Assembly (NCBI GenBank): GCA_015222115.1
Contig: JADFUO010000325.1
Span: 1-17,903 of the forward strand
Reading direction: 5' to 3'
DNA: 17,903 nucleotides
From: Bacteroidota bacterium
GTDB lineage: Bacteria; Bacteroidota; Bacteroidia; Bacteroidales; JADFUO01
Under the pieces are notes generated by a model. That model saw only the letters and a list, made by a program, of their open reading frames with translations, was not told the origin of the DNA and did no database searches. Positions 1 to 6,605 of the stretch are shown piece by piece; positions within the stretch are counted from its first letter, which is position 1, and each line of letters begins with the position of its first letter. Position numbers and translations under genes: made by a program.

Positions 1-822
1 ACAGGGAATCACAGGTTATATCAAATGAAAGAAAAAGGAGAACTGTTAGTACCTGCTATGAATGTTAATGATTCGGTTACAAAATCAAAATTTGATAATC
101 TGTATGGTTGCCGTGAATCACTGGCTGATGGTATTAAAAGAGCAACAGATGTGATGATCGCAGGTAAAGTTGTTGTAATATTAGGTTATGGCGACGTTGG
201 AAAAGGTTGTGCAAAATCCATGAAATCATTTGGCGCCAGGGTAATTATAACCGAAATTGACCCTATTTGTGCTTTGCAGGCTGCAATGGAAGGTTTTGAA
301 ATTAAACCTGTTGAAGACACTCTTGATGAAGGAAATATCTTCGTTACAGCCACAGGTAACAAAGATGTTATCACAGCCGAACACATGGCTAAGATGAATG
401 ACCAGTCAATTGTTTGTAATATAGGTCATTTTGATAACGAGATACAAATTGAAAGACTGGAAACATGGCAGGGAATTGAAAAAACAAATATTAAACCACA
501 GGTTGATAAATATACCTTTCCCGATGGTAAATCAATTTATATGCTGGCAGAAGGCCGTTTGGTTAATCTCGGATGTGCAACAGGACATCCGTCATTTGTT
601 ATGAGCAACTCATTCACAAATCAAACTTTGGCACAGATTGAACTTTGGAAAAATGATTATGAAATTGGTGTTTACCGGCTTTCGAAAAAACTTGATGAAG
701 AAGTTGCACGCTTACATCTTGATCATATCGGTGTAAAACTAACAAAGATGACACAGGAACAAGCCGATTATATTGGTTTCCCTGTTGACGGACCATATAA
801 AGCCGACCATTACAGGTACTAA
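1..822 (+). CDS. ahcY: S-adenosylhomocysteine hydrolase (adenosylhomocysteinase), C-terminal part, 5' end outside window
   Basis: Cytosolic NAD-dependent enzyme that splits S-adenosylhomocysteine into adenosine and homocysteine, removing the inhibitory product of SAM-dependent methylation. The reading frame is open from base 1 (TGNHRLYQM before the first in-window ATG at 25), so the gene starts upstream and the ATG at 25 is internal. Visible signatures are [11 protein letters not shown], with the adenosine-site Lys and Asp, then NLYGCRESL, the Rossmann NAD motif [17 protein letters not shown], and [11 protein letters not shown] near the C-terminus. The family-typical ending [10 protein letters not shown] is intact. 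About 273 residues are present, roughly the C-terminal 60% of a usual 430-480 residue protein. Its stop codon overlaps the stop of the convergent lipoprotein gene, with no hairpin between them. Identification is very secure. Confidence 0.97.
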   Translation, partial: TGNHRLYQMKEKGELLVPAMNVNDSVTKSKFDNLYGCRESLADGIKRATDVMIAGKVVVILGYGDVGKGCAKSMKSFGARVIITEIDPICALQAAMEGFEIKPVEDTLDEGNIFVTATGNKDVITAEHMAKMNDQSIVCNIGHFDNEIQIERLETWQGIEKTNIKPQVDKYTFPDGKSIYMLAEGRLVNLGCATGHPSFVMSNSFTNQTLAQIELWKNDYEIGVYRLSKKLDEEVARLHLDHIGVKLTKMTQEQADYIGFPVDGPYKADHYRY

Positions 823-1271
823 TTATAAACATGTAGCAGGGTTCCGTCAAACGAGGTGCGATATTGTTTTAATGATTTAGTGGCAGGACCTTCAAAAGGA
901 GAGCCGTCCAATAAAAGATACTTTGATCCGCTGCAGCTATCTACAGCAATTAAACCCGAATTATCAACACTTACCCTGCATTCAAAATCATTTGGATAAT
1001 TATATGGTGATGTCCTTTCATAAGCTTTATAATCATCCTGAGTTGCATGATAAATTATTATACCCCTGAAACCGCCGGTTACATAAGCATAATTTCCAAT
1101 TATTTCCAAATTATTGTATTCAATTGATGATGGATTAATAGTAAAATTTACATAAACGTATGGAATATCCTCGTCTTTATCTTTTTTACAACTTGCCTGG
1201 ATTAAAATCCCTAAACTGAAAAGTCCAATCAAGCTAAATATTTGTATTTTGCGAAATGTCATAAGTATCAT
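819..1271 (-). CDS. Small lipoprotein with a Rieske-like fold lacking the iron-sulfur ligands
   Basis: A 150-residue predicted lipoprotein. It has a basic N-terminus, a hydrophobic segment, and a lipobox ending IQASC (C28 counted from the ATG at 1271), followed by KKDKDED. A charged acidic stretch just after the cysteine resembles Bacteroidota surface lipoprotein export signals. The C-terminal half carries the pattern of the Rieske-like proteins common in this phylum: [20 protein letters not shown], then [14 protein letters not shown], then [10 protein letters not shown]. In true Rieske proteins these loops hold Cys-x-His and Cys-x2-His; here the histidines are absent and only scattered cysteines remain, so no [2Fe-2S] cluster is expected. 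The role is unknown. An in-frame ATG at 1262 (MTFRKIQ) is an equally good start given the promoter at 1287-1319. The gene ends inside the ahcY stop codon. Confidence 0.82.
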   Translation of the reverse strand: MILMTFRKIQIFSLIGLFSLGILIQASCKKDKDEDIPYVYVNFTINPSSIEYNNLEIIGNYAYVTGGFRGIIIYHATQDDYKAYERTSPYNYPNDFECRVSVDNSGLIAVDSCSGSKYLLLDGSPFEGPATKSLKQYRTSFDGTLLHVYN

Positions 1272-1286
1272 TTACCAATTTTAACG

Positions 1287-1319
1287 CAAATATAAAAATA
1301 ATATTTTTTTGGCATCAAA
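1287..1319 (-). promoter_or_regulatory. Bacteroidota-type promoter for the Rieske-like lipoprotein gene
   Basis: On the minus strand a TTTG (1319-1316) is followed after 21 nt by TATATTTG (1294-1287), a full match to the phylum's -7 element TAnnTTTG at the normal spacing from a -33 TTTG. Transcription would start near 1281, just upstream of the candidate ATGs at 1271 and 1262. The surrounding DNA is very AT-rich, so chance matches are possible. Confidence 0.55.
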
Positions 1320-1383
1320 ATAAGATTTTTACCTTTTAGAAGTTTATTTTATTGTATTTTAGTGGAAATTTTGATTTACAAAA

Positions 1384-1581
1384 ATGAAATTCAAAAAAAT
1401 TATATTCGTTTTTATTTTATGTTTCTTGCCGTTTTATTATGCTTGTAATTTAGTAAAATCATCAAAAAAAGTTAAGGAGTATGAAAAACTGGAAGATATA
1501 AGAGAAAAAGAAAATGATAAATATTATATGGAGGGTAAAAAAAAACATATTGACAGGCAATCGGAAGATACAAAAAAATGA
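1384..1581 (+). CDS. Small secreted or lipoprotein-like protein, 65 aa, function unknown
   Basis: Not recognised as a named family. The N-terminus is a short basic stretch (MKFKK), then a hydrophobic segment (about residues 6-20) ending FYYAC. Cys21 could be lipidated, although the residue three before it is Tyr rather than the usual Leu/Val/Ile, so the lipobox is weak. The remaining 44 residues are highly charged (Lys/Glu/Asp) and probably helical. No clear promoter was seen, only a partial -7-like TATTTTAG about 30 nt upstream. The ATGA at its end starts the next tiny ORF, which suggests translational coupling. Standing alone between a divergent and a downstream gene, it is plausibly a real small gene, but coding evidence is limited to the sensible signal sequence. 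Confidence 0.55.
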   Translation: MKFKKIIFVFILCFLPFYYACNLVKSSKKVKEYEKLEDIREKENDKYYMEGKKKHIDRQSEDTKK

Positions 1582-1664
1582 TGAAAAAAACTTTAAAAAA
1601 ATCTAATAAATACAATAAAACTAAAAAAGAATCTTTTTTCAAACGAATATTCGGAGGTTCATAA
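1578..1664 (+). CDS. Basic 28-aa microprotein overlapping the preceding gene by ATGA
   Basis: Starts MMKKTLKKS and ends FFKRIFGGS before TAA. About ten residues are Lys or Arg, and the C-terminal segment ESFFKRIFGGS is amphipathic. The ATG at 1578 lies inside the ATGA that also holds the stop codon of the upstream 65-aa ORF (a second ATG follows at 1581), an arrangement typical of coupled genes. It is too short for composition statistics and no family is recognised. It could be a chance ORF; the tidy overlap and the non-random Phe-Lys-Arg-Ile-Phe-Gly-Gly ending are the reasons to list it. Confidence 0.35.
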   Translation: MMKKTLKKSNKYNKTKKESFFKRIFGGS

Positions 1665-1751
1665 AAGACACAGCACCGATAAAATCATATCTCACTAAAA
1701 CAGATAAATTGTGCAAAATTCAATCGCAAATTAATATTCAATTATTGAGTT

Positions 1752-1783
1752 AAGAAAATATTAAGTGTCTGCAAGAAAATATT
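1752..1783 (+). repeat. 11-bp direct repeat, period 21 bp, upstream of the sensor kinase
   Basis: AAGAAAATATT occurs at 1752-1762 and again at 1773-1783, exactly 21 bp (two helical turns) apart, 21 bp before the kinase start. LytTR-family regulators bind direct repeats at this period, and TGAGTTAAG at 1746-1754 differs from the LytTR consensus at one position, but its 21-bp partner at 1767-1775 is poor. An autoregulatory site is possible; chance in AT-rich DNA is also possible. Confidence 0.3.
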
Positions 1784-1804
1784 GATTTTAAACCGAATTC
1801 AATT

Positions 1805-4800
1805 ATGTCTTTAAAATTTAAAAAATTAAATTATACATTAATAATAATATTATTATTTTCATTTGGAAGTAATAAATCCTTTTCACAGGAGTATGAAAAT
1901 ATTTTGTTTGATAGAATTACTTCCGAAAATATAAAGGTTGAAAAAGGGCTTTCTCAAAATACGATCAATTCAATAATCCAGGATAAGGAAGGATATATGT
2001 GGTTTGGCACATGGGATGGTCTTAATAAGTATGACGGGTATAATTTTACAATTTACAATAAGGAAAACGGTTTAAGCAATTCAACTATTTTAGCACTTTA
2101 TAATGACGAAAACGACAATATATGGATAGGTACTGAAGACGGATTAAATATTCTTAATAAAAAAACAGGACACATTACGGTTTTCAGGCACATTCCTGAT
2201 GATTCAACTTCAATTACTAATAACTGGATAAACCAAATTTACAGCGATAAGGATGGCTTGATATGGGTTGCCACTAGAGGTGGATTAAACAGATATAATA
2301 AAAGTACAAAAAATTTTATTCGATATTTAAACAAACCACGAGACAATACCGCTTTCAAAAGTAACTGGATAAATCAAATATATAAAGATGACAGTATTTT
2401 TTGGATGGCTTCAAGATACGGGCTTATCGAGTATGACTCAAAATCAAAAATTACTACCAGATATTATCATACACCGAATGACCCTCAAAGTTTAAGCGAC
2501 AACTTAGTTCAGGCAATTACAAAAGACAGTGAAGGCAATCTTTGGATAGGAACCCGCAATGGTCTTAACAAATTCAATTATAAAACCCGCCAGTTTATTA
2601 ATTATAAAAACAAACACAATGATATAAATAGCCTGAGTAATAATGACATTACCGTGATTTTTGAAGATAGCTTTGGAAAACTATGGATTGGAACTAATGG
2701 CGGAGGACTTAATCTTTTTGACTGTGAAAACAAAAAATTTATTCATTATGAAAATATTTCCAATGAAATTAACAGCCTGAGCAATAATTTTATATCATGT
2801 ATTTTTGAAGACAGGTGCAAAACAATTTGGGTGGGAACATTTGTAGGTGTGAATAAAATTGATTTGAACTCAAGCCAATTTGCTTTATACAGAAACATCC
2901 ACGACGATCCAAACAGTTTGAATGATAATGTTGTTTGGGCATTTATTGAAGATGAACCGGGAGTTTATTGGATTGCTACTACTAAAGGTATAAATATCTT
3001 TAATGAAAAAACAGGTGATTTTCAATTTATTAAACATGATCCGTCTTCAAAAAATACAATTTCAAGCAATAATATCAGGGCTTTACATAAAGATAAATAT
3101 GGAATTTACTGGATAGGTACTCAAGACAAAGGATTGGTAAAATACAACAAGCAACTTAATAAATTTACCAAATACTGTCACAATCCTAAAGATATGAATA
3201 GCATTACAGGAAATTATGTGCTGGCAATATTAGAGGATAGTTATGGTATTTTGTGGGTATCAACATCAAATGGTTTAAATAAACTAAACAGAAAAACAAA
3301 CAAGTTTAAAAGATATTTTTTTAATCCGGCAGATACAATAACTTTGGGAAACAATGCCATTTTTAATATTGTTGAAGACAGCAAGGGAAATTTATGGCTG
3401 CCTTCTTATGGTGGTTTGATTAAATACAATAGGGAGTCAAACAATTTCACAACTTATAAACATGACCCCGATAATATAAACAGCATAAGCACTGATAAAT
3501 TATTTTCCGTTTATGAAGATAATTCAGGCAATATTTGGGTAACGTCACGCGGTGGAGGAATTTGCAAGCTAAATCCCGAAACAGAACAATTCATAAATTA
3601 CACTATAAAAGACGGTCTTCCAAATAATGTAACTTATGGAATTCTTGAAGACCCTGACAGTAATTTATGGATAAGCACAAACTGGGGTTTATCAAAATTT
3701 AATGTAAAAGAAAATAAATTTATTAATTATGATGTAAAAGATGGCTTACAAAGCAATGAATTCAACACAAAATCTTTTTTATTGAGTTCAGGTGGAAAAA
3801 TGTTTTTTGGTGGAATGGGCGGATTCAACTGTTTTTTCCCTGAACAAATAAAAGTCAACAAAAATATACCACCTGTTGTGATAACCGGTATTAAAATATT
3901 TAATATTCCTCATTTAGGTTCATTAAGTAATGGTGATACAATTATTTTAAATCATGATGATAATTTCGTTTCTCTTGGGTTTTCCGCATTGGATTATACA
4001 AATCCATCAAAGAATAAATATAAATATATTTTAGAAAATTACGAAAAAAACTGGAGGTATACGGATGCCGGCAACATATCGGCAGAATATACTAAAGTTA
4101 ACCCCGGTACATATATTTTCAGGGTAAAAGGTTCAAATAACGACGGCTACTGGAACGAAGAAGGAGTGTCGCTGACAATCAAAATTACTCCGCCATGGTG
4201 GCAAACATGGATATTCAGGATATTATTGGCACTTGCAATTATCTTGATTATATGGTTTGTTATTTACCGCAGAGTTAAAGCTATCAGGCAAAAACATGAA
4301 GTTGAAAAAAAGGTCCTTGAAATAGAAAAACAATTTTTTGATATTGAACAAAAAGCATTACGGCTTCAAATGAATCCTCATTTTATTTTTAATTCCCTTA
4401 ATTCAATTCAAAGTTTTGTAATAACTAACGATACTGATAAAGCTATTTTTTATTTAGCAAAATTTTCACAACTGATGCGGTTGATTCTGGCTAATTCCAG
4501 CGAGCCATATATTCCACTGAAAAATGAATTATCCGCATTAAAATATTATATGGATATTGAAAAACTCAGGTTTGATAATAAATTTGATTATTCAATAAAA
4601 ATAGACCCGCAAATTGATGAGGAATTCATGGAAATACCTCCCATGTTAATCCAGCCTTATCTTGAAAATGCAATTATTCACGGGTTAATCCACAAAAAAG
4701 GTAAAGGAAAAATAAATATCAATTTCATATTAAAGGATAATTCAATATTTTGTACAATTCAGGATAATGGTATTGGCAGGAAAAAAGCAATGCAAATCAG

Positions 4801-4978
4801 GGCAGAATCAGGAATAGCACGCAAATCAAGAGGAATGCTGATAACTAAAGAACGTTTGGAAATTCTGAATAAACAAAACAAAGAACAATTTTCAGTAAAT
4901 ATTATTGACCTGAAAGACTCAAAAGGGAATGCCACAGGGACAAGAGTTGAGATCACTATCAGTTATAAAGAATTTTAA
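1805..4978 (+). CDS. LytS-type sensor histidine kinase with 14-blade Reg_prop sensor and Y_Y_Y domain
   Basis: A 1057-aa membrane sensor that should phosphorylate the LytTR regulator encoded next. In order: signal peptide (about 1-27, ending SFSQ); a periplasmic sensor of 14 repeats of the form (N/x)LWIGT..GLN(K/R)(Y/F)(N/D), residues about 47-680; a Y_Y_Y immunoglobulin-like domain (about 728-795); one transmembrane helix (about 803-824, before IYRRVK); a coiled stretch; then a His_kinase domain with MNPHFIFNSLNSIQSF, where His859 is the likely phosphorylation site, an N-box QPYLENAIIHG (Asn955) and a G1 box DNGIGR (Asp987). Fourteen blades imply two seven-bladed propellers, as in Bacteroidota hybrid two-component systems. 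Unlike those, no receiver or AraC domain is fused; the protein ends after the ATPase domain. The ligand is unknown. Confidence 0.93.
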   Translation: MSLKFKKLNYTLIIILLFSFGSNKSFSQEYENILFDRITSENIKVEKGLSQNTINSIIQDKEGYMWFGTWDGLNKYDGYNFTIYNKENGLSNSTILALYNDENDNIWIGTEDGLNILNKKTGHITVFRHIPDDSTSITNNWINQIYSDKDGLIWVATRGGLNRYNKSTKNFIRYLNKPRDNTAFKSNWINQIYKDDSIFWMASRYGLIEYDSKSKITTRYYHTPNDPQSLSDNLVQAITKDSEGNLWIGTRNGLNKFNYKTRQFINYKNKHNDINSLSNNDITVIFEDSFGKLWIGTNGGGLNLFDCENKKFIHYENISNEINSLSNNFISCIFEDRCKTIWVGTFVGVNKIDLNSSQFALYRNIHDDPNSLNDNVVWAFIEDEPGVYWIATTKGINIFNEKTGDFQFIKHDPSSKNTISSNNIRALHKDKYGIYWIGTQDKGLVKYNKQLNKFTKYCHNPKDMNSITGNYVLAILEDSYGILWVSTSNGLNKLNRKTNKFKRYFFNPADTITLGNNAIFNIVEDSKGNLWLPSYGGLIKYNRESNNFTTYKHDPDNINSISTDKLFSVYEDNSGNIWVTSRGGGICKLNPETEQFINYTIKDGLPNNVTYGILEDPDSNLWISTNWGLSKFNVKENKFINYDVKDGLQSNEFNTKSFLLSSGGKMFFGGMGGFNCFFPEQIKVNKNIPPVVITGIKIFNIPHLGSLSNGDTIILNHDDNFVSLGFSALDYTNPSKNKYKYILENYEKNWRYTDAGNISAEYTKVNPGTYIFRVKGSNNDGYWNEEGVSLTIKITPPWWQTWIFRILLALAIILIIWFVIYRRVKAIRQKHEVEKKVLEIEKQFFDIEQKALRLQMNPHFIFNSLNSIQSFVITNDTDKAIFYLAKFSQLMRLILANSSEPYIPLKNELSALKYYMDIEKLRFDNKFDYSIKIDPQIDEEFMEIPPMLIQPYLENAIIHGLIHKKGKGKININFILKDNSIFCTIQDNGIGRKKAMQIRAESGIARKSRGMLITKERLEILNKQNKEQFSVNIIDLKDSKGNATGTRVEITISYKEF

Positions 4979-5025
4979 TTTATTTTTTTTTATTATATTT
5001 GAATTTTATTTAAATCAATATTTTT

Positions 5026-5790
5026 ATGATACGCTCAATCATTATAGAAGATGAAAAAAGGTCGAGAGATACACTGAGGGAACTTTTAAAAAGATTTTGC
5101 AAAAATGTGGAAATTATTGCCGAACCCGACGGTTATAAAAGCGGTATTGAAGCAATAAAAAAACACAAGCCTGATGTAATTTTCCTTGACATTCAAATGC
5201 CCGACGGCAGTGGTTTCAAGCTATTGGAAGATATCGGTGAAATTAATTTTGAAATAATTTTCACAACTGCTTATGATCAATTTGCTATAAAAGCAATAAA
5301 ATACAGTGCACTTGATTACCTGCTGAAACCGATTGTCCCCGAAGAGCTGATAAATGCCATAAAAAAAATTGAAAAAAAAAAGCAAATAAACACCATCAAT
5401 AAAAATATTAAAGTTTTACTGGATAATATCAACACACCTGAAGAAGAACCTAAAAAAATTGTACTTTCAACTTCTGATAAAATACATGTTATTAAAACCG
5501 ATGAAATTATAAGATGCGAATCAGATAATTATTATACAAAGTTTTTTTTTACAAACGGAAAGCAACTCCTGATTTCAAAAACCCTTAAAGAAAATGATGA
5601 ACTTTTAAGCGCACATAATTTTATCAGGCCTCATAAATCGCACCTTATTAATACAAAATATATTAAAAGCTTTAATCGTAATGAAGGTGGATTTATTGTT
5701 ATGACAGATGATAGTAAGATTCCGGTTTCAAGAAGAAAACGAGAGAAAATCACTAATATAATTAGTAATTTATCAAACTTAACAGAATAA
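5026..5790 (+). CDS. LytR/AlgR-family response regulator (REC-LytTR)
   Basis: A 254-aa cytosolic transcription regulator, presumably the partner of the kinase encoded 47 nt upstream. The receiver domain (about 1-118) has the acidic pocket E8-D9-E10, the phosphoacceptor Asp55 in FLDIQMPDG, Thr81 in FTTAYDQ and Lys101 in YLLKP, so phosphorylation chemistry looks intact. After a Lys/Asn-rich linker comes a LytTR DNA-binding domain (about 145-250) with ESDNYYTKFFF, RPHKSHLIN, and PVSRRKREK near the end. LytTR proteins bind pairs of direct repeats spaced two helical turns apart, and such a pair lies 131 bp after this gene (5921-5950). A -7-like TATATTTG at 4994-5001 sits before the start but lacks a -33 partner at proper spacing, so co-transcription with the kinase is more likely. 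Confidence 0.95.
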   Translation: MIRSIIIEDEKRSRDTLRELLKRFCKNVEIIAEPDGYKSGIEAIKKHKPDVIFLDIQMPDGSGFKLLEDIGEINFEIIFTTAYDQFAIKAIKYSALDYLLKPIVPEELINAIKKIEKKKQINTINKNIKVLLDNINTPEEEPKKIVLSTSDKIHVIKTDEIIRCESDNYYTKFFFTNGKQLLISKTLKENDELLSAHNFIRPHKSHLINTKYIKSFNRNEGGFIVMTDDSKIPVSRRKREKITNIISNLSNLTE

Positions 5791-5819
5791 GAACATAGAT
5801 TCGTGAAATGGTAAAAAAA

Positions 5820-5846
5820 AGGCTGAGGCTGAGGCTAAGGCTAAGG
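5820..5846 (+). repeat. Short hexamer tandem repeat, GGCT(G/A)A
   Basis: Four head-to-tail hexamers, GGCTGA twice then GGCTAA twice, lie 30 nt after the LytTR gene stop. They fall within an 18-codon ORF starting at the ATG at 5808 that would read as alternating Arg-Leu; I do not call this a gene. The run is markedly more GC-rich than its AT-rich surroundings. Confidence 0.7.
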
Positions 5847-5879
5847 GAAAAAACAAAATATTAAAAACATAAAGTATAA

Positions 5880-5895
5880 GTAAACGTTTACAGAT
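5880..5895 (+). promoter_or_regulatory. Third LytTR-like half-site within a 12-bp palindrome
   Basis: GTAAACGTTTAC (5880-5891) is a perfect palindrome. Read as a direct element, AACGTTTACAGAT (5883-5895) matches ACCGTTAACTGAT of the repeats at 5921 and 5942 in 10 of 13 positions. It lies 38 bp before the first repeat, which is not a whole number of helical turns, so it may be an auxiliary site, a site for another regulator, or coincidence. Confidence 0.35.
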
Positions 5896-5920
5896 ATATA
5901 TAAATTAAATAGAAATTATC

Positions 5921-5950
5921 ACCGTTAACTGATTTTTTTATACCGTTAAC
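5921..5950 (+). promoter_or_regulatory. Candidate LytTR response-regulator operator (direct repeat, 9-N12-9)
   Basis: ACCGTTAAC occurs at 5921-5929 and 5942-5950, separated by exactly 12 bp. Identity actually extends over 18 bp (5921-5938 and 5942-5959). The published LytTR consensus is [TA][AC][CA]GTTN[AG][TG] in two copies 12-13 bp apart; each copy here matches 8 of 9 positions, failing only at the last (C). The pair lies between the LytTR gene and the 6010 gene. A -7-like TATTTTTA at 5983-5990 has no -33 TTTG, so the repeats end about 33 bp before it, a position fitting an activator that compensates for a poor promoter. Confidence 0.6.
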
Positions 5951-6009
5951 TGATTTTTTCTTTTTCTTTTTTAAAATTTATTTATTTTTACATACTAATA
6001 CGAAAAAAT

Positions 6010-6465
6010 ATGGATGATTATATTTACATTTTATTAGCAATAGCCTGGATAGCTTTTACAATTTATAGCCAGAAGCAAAAGAAAAACAAACAGCAACAAC
6101 AAGACAAACCAAAGCAACAAACTCAAAAAGATGTAAAATCTTACTTCGAAGAGATCCTGCTGGGAAATGTTTCCTCTCCCGATCCTATAATTACCGAACC
6201 TGTGAAACATGAAGAAATATATGAATCAGTTTCCGGCTATAAAACTTCTGAAAATATTCAACCCGAATATGAATTCCTTGAAGAAGGGTCGCAGTTATCT
6301 GAAGAATATTTTGATCAGGATTCTGCAATAGAAAAACCCGAAATTCAAATTGAAGAAAAACCTGAAATTAAAACCGAAGAAGAATATGAAAATATTGAAT
6401 ATCTTGATTTTGACATAAGAAAAGCAGTCATATATTCGGAAATTTTAAAACGTCCTTATACTTAA
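6010..6465 (+). CDS. Membrane-anchored acidic protein of unknown function
   Basis: A 151-aa protein with one N-terminal transmembrane helix (about residues 4-20, YIYILLAIAWIAFTIY), followed by a Lys/Gln-rich stretch (about 21-41, several consecutive Gln) and a long Glu- and Pro-rich, probably disordered segment. The positive charge directly after the helix suggests the bulk lies in the cytoplasm. The C-terminus, DFDIRKAVIYSEILKRPY, is the only compact part and resembles the ending of uncharacterised Bacteroidota proteins known to me, so it may be a docking motif. There is no enzyme motif. The candidate LytTR operator at 5921-5950 lies upstream, making this a likely target of the neighbouring two-component system. 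The 140 bp after it hold the promoter of the next operon. Confidence 0.75.
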   Translation: MDDYIYILLAIAWIAFTIYSQKQKKNKQQQQDKPKQQTQKDVKSYFEEILLGNVSSPDPIITEPVKHEEIYESVSGYKTSENIQPEYEFLEEGSQLSEEYFDQDSAIEKPEIQIEEKPEIKTEEEYENIEYLDFDIRKAVIYSEILKRPYT

Positions 6466-6524
6466 TAAATACAATAATTTATTTAAGGGAACATAAATTT
6501 TTTTAAACAAGAGATAATTTATTT

Positions 6525-6557
6525 TTTGGATATTAAAAAATTTTATTGTTATCTTTA
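6525..6557 (+). promoter_or_regulatory. Bacteroidota-type promoter for the TonB receptor / T9SS cargo operon
   Basis: TTTG (6525-6528) is followed after 21 nt by TATCTTTA (6550-6557), which matches TAnnTTTG at 7 of 8 positions; TATCTTT is a common form of this element. Transcription would begin near 6564, giving a leader of about 42 nt. It is the only such pair I saw in the 140-bp gap before the receptor gene. Confidence 0.5.
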
Positions 6558-6605
6558 CCGACTTTTTAAATGCACAATGTATAATTTAACATAAAACTAT
6601 ATGGT

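Noticed and set aside
614..850. Minus-strand ORF across the ahcY end
   Set aside because: It is antisense to the conserved ahcY C-terminus and has no family resemblance.
4994..5001. Independent promoter for the LytTR gene
   Set aside because: A perfect TATATTTG is present, but there is no TTTG or TTG at the required distance upstream; it is treated as possible but unsupported.
1805..5790. A classical hybrid two-component system in one protein
   Set aside because: The kinase ORF ends after its ATPase domain; the receiver and DNA-binding domains are in a separate gene, and the DNA-binding domain is LytTR rather than AraC.
5921..5959. Start of a CRISPR array or a terminator
   Set aside because: There are only two copies with a 3-bp gap between the 18-bp identities, no spacers and no stem-loop; direct-repeat geometry fits a LytTR site.
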